A stretch of DNA of 64,000 nt from Gnomoniopsis sp. IMI 355080 (lineage: Eukaryota > Ascomycota > Sordariomycetes > Diaporthales > Gnomoniaceae): positions 62,001 through 126,000 of the forward strand of contig JAPEVC010000005.1 in assembly GCA_027946555.1 (NCBI GenBank). Direction: 5' to 3'. The position numbers and the translations under genes were made by a program. This document shows, in pieces, positions 35,631 through 43,860 of the stretch (position 1 is the first letter of the stretch; each line of letters opens with the position of its first letter). The notes beneath the pieces were generated by a model, which saw only the letters and a list, made by a program, of their open reading frames with translations, did no database searches and was not told the origin of the DNA.

Positions 35631-35723
35631 GGTAATTACCTCCGCCCCGTCTGGTTTGCCACTTGCTGACCCTATTGGCATTGGTTAATTCCGTTTCATT
35701 TCCATTAGCAATGGGTAATTCCC
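35631..35723. promoter_or_regulatory. Cluster of three TAATT dyad elements upstream of the MFS transporter
   Basis: GGTAATTACC (35631-35640, a perfect palindrome), GGTTAATTCC (35683-35692) and GGGTAATTCCC (35713-35723) share a GG..TAATT..CC layout within 93 bases, 266-358 bases before the transporter ATG. ATTGG (CCAAT on the other strand) occurs twice nearby at about 35673-35685. They could be sites for a dimeric regulator; this is inference. Confidence 0.35.
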
Positions 35724-35988
35724 ATTATCCTCGGTTTTCTTAACCCTGCGCCCAGCGATTGCGGTTGCTTTGCCGCTTAGCTACCTCAGATAGTCTCCGA
35801 GTCATCGGCATAAAATAGATTTTTCAGCCCTGCACGATGCTTCCCAGCGGATTCATTATTCTCTTGAGCCTTTTGTCTGGTCATTGTTGTGGTTGTGAGA
35901 CGTCTACGGACCTCTCCTCCAGATATCTTCATATTGAACAGAGTCCAACGGTTTGACGGTCTCGACTACTTGACCGTCCCGGTTGAAG

Positions 35989-38127
35989 ATGACTTCTGTA
36001 TGGCAGCCCGAACAAACTCCCACGTCTGGAGGCGAGGCACCCAATATGAACGACCTCACTAGGCGGCACACTGGTCATGACAGACCTATGGAAGCCGATG
36101 AAAAAAGTAACAAGGCCCATGACCCTTTAGAGTCCGACATGAGCGATCTTGAGCCGCCGAAAGAGTTCAAGGAAGGCGGATACGGCTGGTATGTTAGACT
36201 GGAACAGGCTTAAAATAATTTGACCGTCTCTGAATTGCTTTATACTAAGATCTTGGCAGGGTCGTTGTTATGACAGTCTTTCTCATAAATATGCACACTT
36301 GGGGCATGAATAGCGTGAGTTGATGCCCTATAGAGTTTCCTGAAAGTCTAAAATGCTGATATTTCCTTTTTAGGCATATGTACGTACAGAGATTGGATAG
36401 TCGAATGACCGCCCAGTATTCAAAGCATCAGACGAGCGTCTGGGGCAACCCTTGTATGAAGAGGCACATTGAACCGAGCCAGAGTCGAGACTCTTATCTC
36501 ACAATTCTATAATCGCTTTGCGGGTGTTACTGACATTAGAGCAATGGCAGGCCGTATTTCTTGCATATTATCTCAATTCCGACACCTTTCCCGGCGCAAG
36601 TCCAATAGACTTTGCCTTCGTTGGTGGTCTTTCGATTTCCATCGGTGAGTCTGGTTTCTGAAAACATTATTGCACTATTGCTTCAAAACAAACACGTCCG
36701 AGTGCCCGTCAGCTCACCACGTACCACATTCCCCAGCTCTCCTCTTCGCCCCCCTAGCCACCGTCGTTATCCGCAAATTCGGCACACGGACATGTCTCCA
36801 GATTGGCGTGATCCTCGAGACGTAAGTTCTTCTTCCATGAGGTATCATTGATCAACATACAAATTGCGGGTCGTTGAAAAACAAAACAAAATCACAGGGC
36901 TGCCTTCATAGGGGCTTCCTTCACCAGCCAGATCTGGCACCTCCTCCTTTCGCAAGGCATCGCTTTCGGCGCAGGGATGGGCTTCCTCTTCACCGGCAGC
37001 GTCGGCCTCCTCCCGCAATGGTTCATTAAACGCCGCTCGCTCGCCAACAGCATCGGCACGGCAGGGTCGGGGTTCGGCGGGCTGACCTACTCGCTCGCCG
37101 CCAACGCCATGATCAGCCAGCTGGGACTGGCGTGGGCATTCCGGATTCTGGCAATCCTTGCGTTTGTGGTGAATGGCGGGTGTAGCTTCCTGGCGCGGGA
37201 CAGGAACAAGGAGGTGGGTGCTGTGCACCAGGCGTTCCATAAAGGGCTGTTTAAGAAAGTGGAGCTGTATTTGTTCCTGGCGTGGGGTTTTTTCAGTATA
37301 CTGGGATACATCATTGTGGTATTCAGCTTGGCCAGTTATGCCAGCGTGGTAGGGTATACCGCCACGCAGGGGAGTATCTTGGCAGCGGTGTTCAACTGTG
37401 AGTATTCATCAGCGAAGGAGTTGGGAGGGTGGTTTATTGACCATGCTTGCAGTGTCCCAGGGCTTAGGGCGACCTTTGATCGGTTTCTACAGCGACAGGA
37501 TCGGTCGAATCAACGTTGCTGGGCTGAGTGCCTTGTTGGCAGGCCTGGCGGCGTTCTTTCTATGGATCTTTGCGGGACGTCACTACGCCGGGGCTATTGT
37601 ATATGCTTTATTCGGCCTCTTTGCGGGCTCCATCTGGCCCGTCATTGCGCCGGTGGCTGTGGAGGTTATGGGACTGCAGCTGTTGCCATCTGGTAAGTCT
37701 AATACAGGAGACACGTTTTTCTCTCTTTATTTAGCTGACCGTGGCTCTTGAAAGCAATGTCTATTACTTGGCTTGTGCTGGTATTGCCAGCCACTTTCGC
37801 AGAGGTCATCGGCCTCAGCCTCGTGAAGCCAGGGAGAGGTGGGTACCTCGATGTCCAGGTATACACCGGATTCATGTTCATTGGCGCATTCATTTTCAGT
37901 AAGCCCCTCCCTTTCCGGCCTGCGAATGGAACCAGAAGACTGACAACTTCGCAGTGTGGGCTTTAAGAATATGGAAGCTTCACACGCTCGAGGCGGCAAA
38001 AGTGACTGGGCACGAACGCGAAGAAGCCAACCATCCTTCTGAGCATGTGGCTGGGGTCACTGAGCAAGAGCCAAAACTATCACTGGGTTTCATTGTGAGA
38101 GCTTGTTTCTCAGTTACCAGGATATAG
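35989..38127 (+). CDS. MFS monocarboxylate-type transporter (MCT/MCH family)
   Basis: Nine exons: 35989-36188, 36260-36314, 36374-36379 (6 bases), 36551-36644, 36737-36821, 36898-37397, 37453-37692, 37755-37898, 37955-38127; 498 residues. The cytosolic N-terminus ends in EGGYGWVVVMTVFLINMHTW, matching the MCT signature (D/E)G(G/S)(W/Y)GW at the first helix, followed by WGMNSAYAVFLAYYL. Twelve hydrophobic segments can be counted, with GSVGLLPQWFIKRRSLANSI and GRPLIGFYSDRIGRIN as the mid-loop motifs. The six-base exon is needed to give AYAVF and keep phase. The family moves monocarboxylates or related small molecules across the plasma membrane; the substrate is unknown. It converges, 163 bases apart, on a gene for an acyl-CoA ligase-like protein. 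Confidence 0.88.
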
Positions 38128-38289
38128 AGAATCTGGCTCGCTTCTGTCATTTTGAGCCACGGAAGTGCCTGTGCTCAGGTACTGCTGTAATCTATTCGCA
38201 TTGTAAATACTGTACATGTAGTCCACAACCAAAGCACATAGAATAGACTCTGATTTGAGATCTCACCTCACCATCCTTTTGAAGGTTTC

Positions 38290-40626
38290 TCAGGTCTCTG
38301 ATCTTGCTCGACCCTGCATAGCGGTCGCAACCTCTTGGCGGGCCTTGGTCTCTTGTGTGGTCTGCTCCTCGGCCGCCTTTGTCATCGCGTCTTTCAACTC
38401 GACAATCTTCTGTTCTCCCTTGGCCCTCATCTCCGCTTCGTCGGCCAGCTTGATCGCCTTCTCAGCAGCCTGCTCGAAGTCATCAAACGCAAACAACGGA
38501 AGCCCACTCTCAGCAATAATTTTCTGGCCCTCGGCCTCGTTCGTGCCGCGAATCCGCACCACAACGGGGACCTGGATGCCGACCTCTTTGAATGCTAGAA
38601 TGATGCCCCGCGCAATCATATCGCCAAGGGTCAACCCCCCAAAGATGTTGACAAAAATCACCTTGACACGCTCGTCGCGCAGGATAATCTCAAAAGACTT
38701 GCGGACCGTCTCGGCCGTGGCCTTGCCGCCCGTGTCCAGGAAATTGGCCGCGAGCCCGCCGTGGTCCGCGAGCGCATCGACCGTGTTCATCGCCAGCCCG
38801 GCGCCGTTGACCAGCGTGCCAATGTTATGTAGCGGGCTGTCAGGGTTGAGCCGGTGGTAGACGATGCCGTCCTTTTCTGCCTCGGCGGCTCCAGGGTCGC
38901 GCTGCTCGACCGCTGCGTATGTTTCGTGGATATCCTGCAGCCGCCCGCCGCTCTTGAGCGTCGCGTCGTCCAGCTCGATGCGAAAGTCATGTACAAATTG
39001 GCGCATCGACCCATTGTACCACATTGTGCCGAATTGCATGCTGACAAGCTTGGCCTCCTTCTCCTTGAAAACTTTGGCCATGTCGCGGAGCAGCTGGACA
39101 GGCCGCTCGTGCTCTGCAGTAGCATCTATCTTGAGGTGCTTTACGACCGCTTGGCAGACCTTACGAAACTCTTGGGGGTCGAGCTCCATGATATCATTTA
39201 TGCCAGGAGGAAGAAGAATTTTGTTGAAGATTACTGGGACTTTCCAGGCGCCCTCCGACTGGATAAGACCCGTAGTGATGCACTGAGAGCGGGAGGCGCG
39301 GTCCATGCTAAGTGACAGGTAGCGGCAGGGATATTGGTCGACCTGTAAGAGCTTCCCAGTCGCATCTGACATTTCCTCTTGGAAGAGTCGGATGCTCGCA
39401 CTACGGTCGAGATGGAGACCGCGGATCTGTTGTGGTCGCAGATCTCGTGATGAGCTCGATACTGTTGGCCGTGATTGAGGTCCAAGACAGCTCCTGGCAG
39501 GAGTATGAAGCTCGCGCCTCTGCTGCTGCTGGTGGGCACGGCTTTTCCCCAGTGCAGCGCTCGTGAAGCTATCTGTAGACAAATACTGCGCACCATCCTG
39601 TAGCTTGACATCATTTGACCCCAGCTGTAGCCTGTGCTTCAGCGCCTCGCCAAACTTCGCTGGGTGATTGACAATCGTTACTCCCACCGCAGCCAGCGCA
39701 TCGACCTTCTGTTTCGCAGTCGGCTCCCCAGGCATCCAAAAGGCACCCGCATGGCCCATCACCCGATCCAGTGGCGCCTGCTTGCCAGCAACAAGCCCGA
39801 CAATGGGCTTGCGTTCGGCGGCGGGCGTCGAGTTGTGATAGTCCCGAATCCATTGGGCAGCCAGCACCTCGCCATCCCCACCAATCTCGCCAATGAGCGC
39901 GATCGCCTTGGTATTGGGGTCAGTCGTCAGGACATTCAACGCCTCAACCAGATCCGTCCCAGGTAGCACATCCCCGCCCACCCCGATACACAGACTCTGC
40001 CCCAGCCCAGCTCGCGTCGTCGACGCGACCGTTTCGTAACTCAGCGTACCACTCTTGGCGGCGATGCCCACACACCCAGCACTGAAGCACGGTAGTGGCT
40101 GGAACCCGATGCGACACCGCTCCCCCTCGGCCGCGCTGATGATGCCTGGCGAGTTGGGCCCTACCAGCCGGCTCCTATCCTGCGTTTTGAGCATGCTGTG
40201 AATGCGCAACATGTCATGCAAAGGAATATGCTCCGCCACGGCAACAATGAGGGGCACCTCGGCCTCAACGGCCTCTTCTATGGCCGCGACGGCCGCTGAA
40301 GCGGGGACGTAGATCCCCGTTGCGTCAGGCTTAAGCTCCTCCATAGCTTTCCGGACCGAGGGCAACACGGGGAGGTCCAAGTGCGTGCCCTCGCGACCGG
40401 GTGTCACGCCGCCGACGATGTTGGTGCCCCATGCTATTGACTCTTTCGCGTTGGCGGTGGCTTGGCGGCCTGTGAAGCCTTGGAAGATGACGCGGGTTTG
40501 GGATCCGATGCGTAGATTGTCAAGAGTGGTGGCGTACTTTTCTGAGCGTGGCGTGGATGTGCTGAAGAATCGGGACGGTAAACCGCCTGGCGTTTGTCGC
40601 AAACGACATTTTATAGCGGCTTGCAT
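38290..40626 (-). CDS. Fused succinyl-CoA-ligase-like protein, alpha then truncated beta
   Basis: A single uninterrupted ORF of 778 residues; ATG at 40626. It begins with a mitochondrial-type presequence (MQAAIKCRLRQTPGGLPSRF). Residues about 35-335 are a complete ligase alpha subunit: CoA-binding VIFQGFTGRQATANAKES, LVGPNSPGIISAAEG, GEIGGDGEVLAA and the phosphohistidine loop VMGHAGAFWMPGEP. A linker of about 80 residues contains a second presequence-like stretch (RRELHTPARS) and GLHLDRSASIRLFQEE, which resembles the start of a beta subunit. The N-terminal ATP-grasp lobe, including the glycine-rich nucleotide loop, is absent, and the usual EINP motif is not found. The beta C-terminal CoA-ligase domain is intact: LVNGAGLAMNTVDAL, NFLDTGGKATAETV, VIFVNIFGG. 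Nucleotide-driven ligation is therefore doubtful; it may act on another acyl-CoA or be regulatory. Confidence 0.88.
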   Translation of the reverse strand: MQAAIKCRLRQTPGGLPSRFFSTSTPRSEKYATTLDNLRIGSQTRVIFQGFTGRQATANAKESIAWGTNIVGGVTPGREGTHLDLPVLPSVRKAMEELKPDATGIYVPASAAVAAIEEAVEAEVPLIVAVAEHIPLHDMLRIHSMLKTQDRSRLVGPNSPGIISAAEGERCRIGFQPLPCFSAGCVGIAAKSGTLSYETVASTTRAGLGQSLCIGVGGDVLPGTDLVEALNVLTTDPNTKAIALIGEIGGDGEVLAAQWIRDYHNSTPAAERKPIVGLVAGKQAPLDRVMGHAGAFWMPGEPTAKQKVDALAAVGVTIVNHPAKFGEALKHRLQLGSNDVKLQDGAQYLSTDSFTSAALGKSRAHQQQQRRELHTPARSCLGPQSRPTVSSSSRDLRPQQIRGLHLDRSASIRLFQEEMSDATGKLLQVDQYPCRYLSLSMDRASRSQCITTGLIQSEGAWKVPVIFNKILLPPGINDIMELDPQEFRKVCQAVVKHLKIDATAEHERPVQLLRDMAKVFKEKEAKLVSMQFGTMWYNGSMRQFVHDFRIELDDATLKSGGRLQDIHETYAAVEQRDPGAAEAEKDGIVYHRLNPDSPLHNIGTLVNGAGLAMNTVDALADHGGLAANFLDTGGKATAETVRKSFEIILRDERVKVIFVNIFGGLTLGDMIARGIILAFKEVGIQVPVVVRIRGTNEAEGQKIIAESGLPLFAFDDFEQAAEKAIKLADEAEMRAKGEQKIVELKDAMTKAAEEQTTQETKARQEVATAMQGRARSET

Positions 40627-41354
40627 TCTTGGGTGAATTGAGGTTGCTGTTATTGGCAACCTAGTGATATTGAAGTGAGTACAAAGACACGTGAATAACC
40701 TAGTTCCTTGGAAGCATCAACTTTGACGCCGTAGACTGAATAATTCCAATGTTGCTAAGCCCCCAGCTTCGTTCCAATGAATGCTCATGATCCGTCGTGG
40801 GAAGAGGCAATACACATAAGAAATTCTCAATATGATTGTGGTGTAGCTGCTTGGTCTCTTTTGCATATCACTAACACGAGGAAGTCAGTCAAAAAGCCGG
40901 ACCGCGGCTCTATTTGCAATCAGATCTCCCGAGACCGTGCCGCATCGAAGCGGCTCACCGCGACGACTAAGTTGCAAACTGTCCGACTAAAAGCAAGTAG
41001 CCGATTACACTTGAGCACGGCAATCATCTTTCGACCCGGTCCATCTCAATTTCATCGACGCTCCTGGTCGAGAAGCCCGCAACCGAGGTTACGTACTTGA
41101 ATCTCGAATTCGGGTAACGCTTCTCATACGATCGTTGCAGTGATAGATCAGTATTCGGTGCTCGATCTGCATTATCGAAGGAATGGCCCTCCTTCTCCAG
41201 TACCATGGCAATCTGAACAAGTGTGAACAATCGCGAGGTTCAGCATACACTTTGTTGATACTAAACATCTACACTGGAGTGATTTTCCTAGCCGATTCTG
41301 AGCTCCATTATCATGGCAGTCGGACGACATGCTTGCCTGTTCTGCTCTGAGCCC
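40627..41354. other. Intergenic region, ligase-fusion promoter
   Basis: These 728 bases lie upstream of the ligase-fusion gene and downstream of the next minus-strand gene. Minor ORFs show no domain. No gene is supported. Confidence 0.45.
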
Positions 41355-42371
41355 TCAAGCCTTGACCCACGACTTCTCACTTCCTCTTGAGTCGCTGTCT
41401 GATGTTGACGATGTTGGCGAATCCCTCCCCTGTTGAGCATGTCCTTCCTGCACCCGAGTAGAGCCCTGTGCAGCACTAACTGCGCGATCTATTCCCTTGC
41501 CTTTGTTCGTCGGGGGTTTCACTTCCGCTGAGAGCTGGTCCAATGGAGTTGAGATGCGCCTCTCGTCACGTGTATTTGCCGTTGATCGCCCAAAAGCCTC
41601 TTTACTGTCGAGGGAATTGACTATTGAGGCACGCGGGCCCACACCGTTGGTGGTTTCGATTGGCATCTCTTTTAGAGAAGCCAAACTGCTTTCGGAGCTC
41701 CTCCTCCACAGCGGCTTTGCCTTATCGACACGTTTGTGAAATATAATCTTGCGTAATTCGTGAGCGGAAGAATTGGTCCTGCTGAAACCCGGACTCGTAT
41801 TACCTGTGGAATTCGCTCTCGCGCGTGGCACGGCATACGGCCCTAGATTGCTGGGAGAGGCGGCTTTCGCAGGTTGTCGACTCGTTTTACAACCAGAGCT
41901 AGCCCTGACCCTTGACAATGAAGCTACATTGATCGAGTTGGCTCGAGGCTGGTAACGTGGGGGCGGCGTGGGTCCTTCGGGCCAAGTCGGTGTCGAGCTG
42001 GCGGTCGACTGAAGCTCAATGTCATTAAAGACATCGTATATGCTGTTGTTATTGCCAGACTCAAATCGCTTTCGTCGTCTAGTTTTCCTCAAGTCCCTCC
42101 CACAGCATGTTGTTGCGTGCATGCACTTATCGATGGCGAAGTAGACGGCAAGACCAAGAAGGAAGAGAGGCCAGAAGACAACGGACAGCAAACGGGCGAG
42201 TGGCTCGAGGCGGAGGCAACAGGTGTTTGTCCGGAACGCCTGTGGACTCCATGGCAGCCCAGTCACCTCATCGTAGGTACGGGTGAAAACCTAAGCGCCC
42301 GTAACGAGAAGACCGAGAATGTAGGTGCCCATGGTCAAGCCAATGATTACAAGCAGGGTGTCTCCATCCAT
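41355..42371 (-). CDS. Membrane-anchored serine-rich protein of unknown function
   Basis: Preferred model: exon 1 42371-42351 (MDGDTLL), a 60-nt intron 42350-42291 (gtaatc..cgcttag) and exon 2 42290-41355; 318 residues. Exon 2 starts VFTRTYDEVTGLPWSPQAF, then a membrane helix (LLSVVFWPLFLLGLAVYFAI), a cysteine cluster (CMHATTCCGR) with a basic stop-transfer KTRRRKR, and a long S/T/P-rich cytosolic tail. Oddly, the intron is in frame and would encode a second hydrophobic segment, VIIGLTMGTYILGLLVTG, ending at an in-frame TAG that is also the acceptor AG. Unspliced RNA would therefore make a 26-residue membrane peptide, or with readthrough a two-helix protein of about 338 residues. I do not recognise the family. 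Confidence 0.6.
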
Positions 42372-42684
42372 GCTCTCTACATGAGATTCTTGGCGGTGAA
42401 TCGATGGCGCTGCATATGATTCTAGTCGTTCAGTTTGGTATGGGAGAACGTCCGTTTGGAAGGAGGGGCGCCGATGGGGACACAATAGGTATGCACTTGG
42501 AGATGAGCTATAGGTTGACGGAAACTGTCTGAAAATTGTTTGTCTGATGTAAGTAATGGCACAATCATGTGATGAATTACATGCCTAAATAGGTAGATAG
42601 AAACTCACAGCGTTGAGTGGTGATGTGGGAAGGGACCTCTTGCTGCTCCTTCCATGCTTGCTCTGGTCCAACGGGTAGGCCAGC
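42372..42684. other. Short spacer
   Basis: These 313 bases lie between the start of the serine-rich membrane protein gene and the stop codon of COX19, both on the minus strand. Nothing else is seen. Confidence 0.4.
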
Positions 42685-43114
42685 CTAAGACTTTGTTCCT
42701 GCCTCCGGAGAGTTGGCTGCAGTCTTCTGTGCGCCAGTCTCGTCCTGGAAGCCCAAGTTTTTGAACTCATCTCTTGCCATTAAGTCACGGTCCATTCGAC
42801 ATGACAGATATGCTTTGGCAAGCTCTCGACATTGGTTCTCATTGACACCCTTGACCTTCTTGATACAGGCCAGGTAAGATACCATGGCTTGTTTGCACTC
42901 GCCTGCCAATCAGTTGTGTCAGAGCGACACTCTTTGATTCATGGTCTTCCCTATGGAAGGAGCACACATACCTTCATGATCGAGAGGAAAGCTACCTCTT
43001 TGAGGTCTTCAGAGTCAAGTCAGCCTGATGTTCAGGAAGAACAGAAAAGGGTACAAGTACTCACGGCACAGGCTTTGTGTAGACCTGGCCACCACCAGGA
43101 CCATAACCACTCAT
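42685..43114 (-). CDS. COX19: Cytochrome c oxidase assembly protein Cox19
   Basis: Three exons, 43114-43065, 43006-42972 and 42902-42685, 100 residues. The spliced sequence starts MSGYGPGGGQVYTKPVPPQR, then GSFPLDHEGECKQAMVSYLACIK and CRELAKAYLSCRMDRDLM, carrying the twin Cx9C pairs (C-x9-C twice) and the family stretch DEFKNLGF. The acceptor at 43007 was chosen because it restores PPQRGSFPLDH, the usual Cox19 segment. Cox19 is an intermembrane-space protein imported through Mia40 that works with Cox11 in copper delivery to cytochrome c oxidase. It is divergent from DNM1 with 746 bases between start codons. Confidence 0.93.
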
Positions 43115-43860
43115 ACTGGTGGAATACTGAAAGAAGGCCTAAGTGCAAGCAGCGTGATTGGCCTTTGTGTTGGACGTTTCCCACATGAAGCAACTGTTCT
43201 GGTGACTTGTAAGCCCAGTCAGTCAGTTGGTGTTGAGAGATGACCGAGTGAAAATGCTAGTGTGGCTTGATACCCCTGCACAAACTCAAGCCACACGTCA
43301 TCTTGCAGGGGCCATGCCAGAATGCCAACACCACCTTCCAGCTCCACTGCCCCGGGTTCTAGGTTTGCTACCTGGCCGGCGCCTGGGTACTTCAGTTCCT
43401 TTGGCGGGCAGAACTCGAACTGGAAGTGACCAGGGACAGCGCATGAACCAGCGACGCGCCTACTTTTGTATTTGTCCCCTCCAACCCTCGTCCATACTCC
43501 AGAATTTGAGCTGTCCTCGACTTTTGTTTCTCAACACTGCAAAGGCTGGCTTGAAGCTGCAATCCTTGCTGAGCACAGCTGGTCGATATTGCGCTTCATT
43601 GCATTCGTGTCCTTGGTTCTGCTGCTGGACCTGATATCTCAAGGTACTGGAGGTGTTGTATAGTGGCAGATTTTGTTGATCTATCTGCTATACCCTCCAC
43701 TATCTTCCACGCATTGCCCAGTGCCCCTATTTCTTGCCAGAGAGAGATTAACCACCAGATAGCATAAGGCACTGCTGGAATTTGCTCACTCTTCGCCCAG
43801 CTCTCCGAAGCAAAAGATCAGTACACCCATACGGCTTCTGGTCCACTCACATTTGGCATC
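43115..43860. promoter_or_regulatory. Divergent promoter region, COX19 / DNM1
   Basis: These 746 bases separate two start codons on opposite strands. No specific site is claimed. A short ORF at 43227-43634 has no domain. Confidence 0.45.

Larger units (their letters stand above)
33377..35988. other. Long divergent intergenic region, LIM protein / MFS transporter
   Basis: These 2.6 kb hold both promoters. Items seen: a short tandem array of GGGTACACC-like units at 34994-35021 and three related dyad elements at 35631-35723 near two ATTGG (inverted CCAAT) words. Short ORFs such as 34943-35317 lack codon bias. No gene is supported. Confidence 0.5.
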
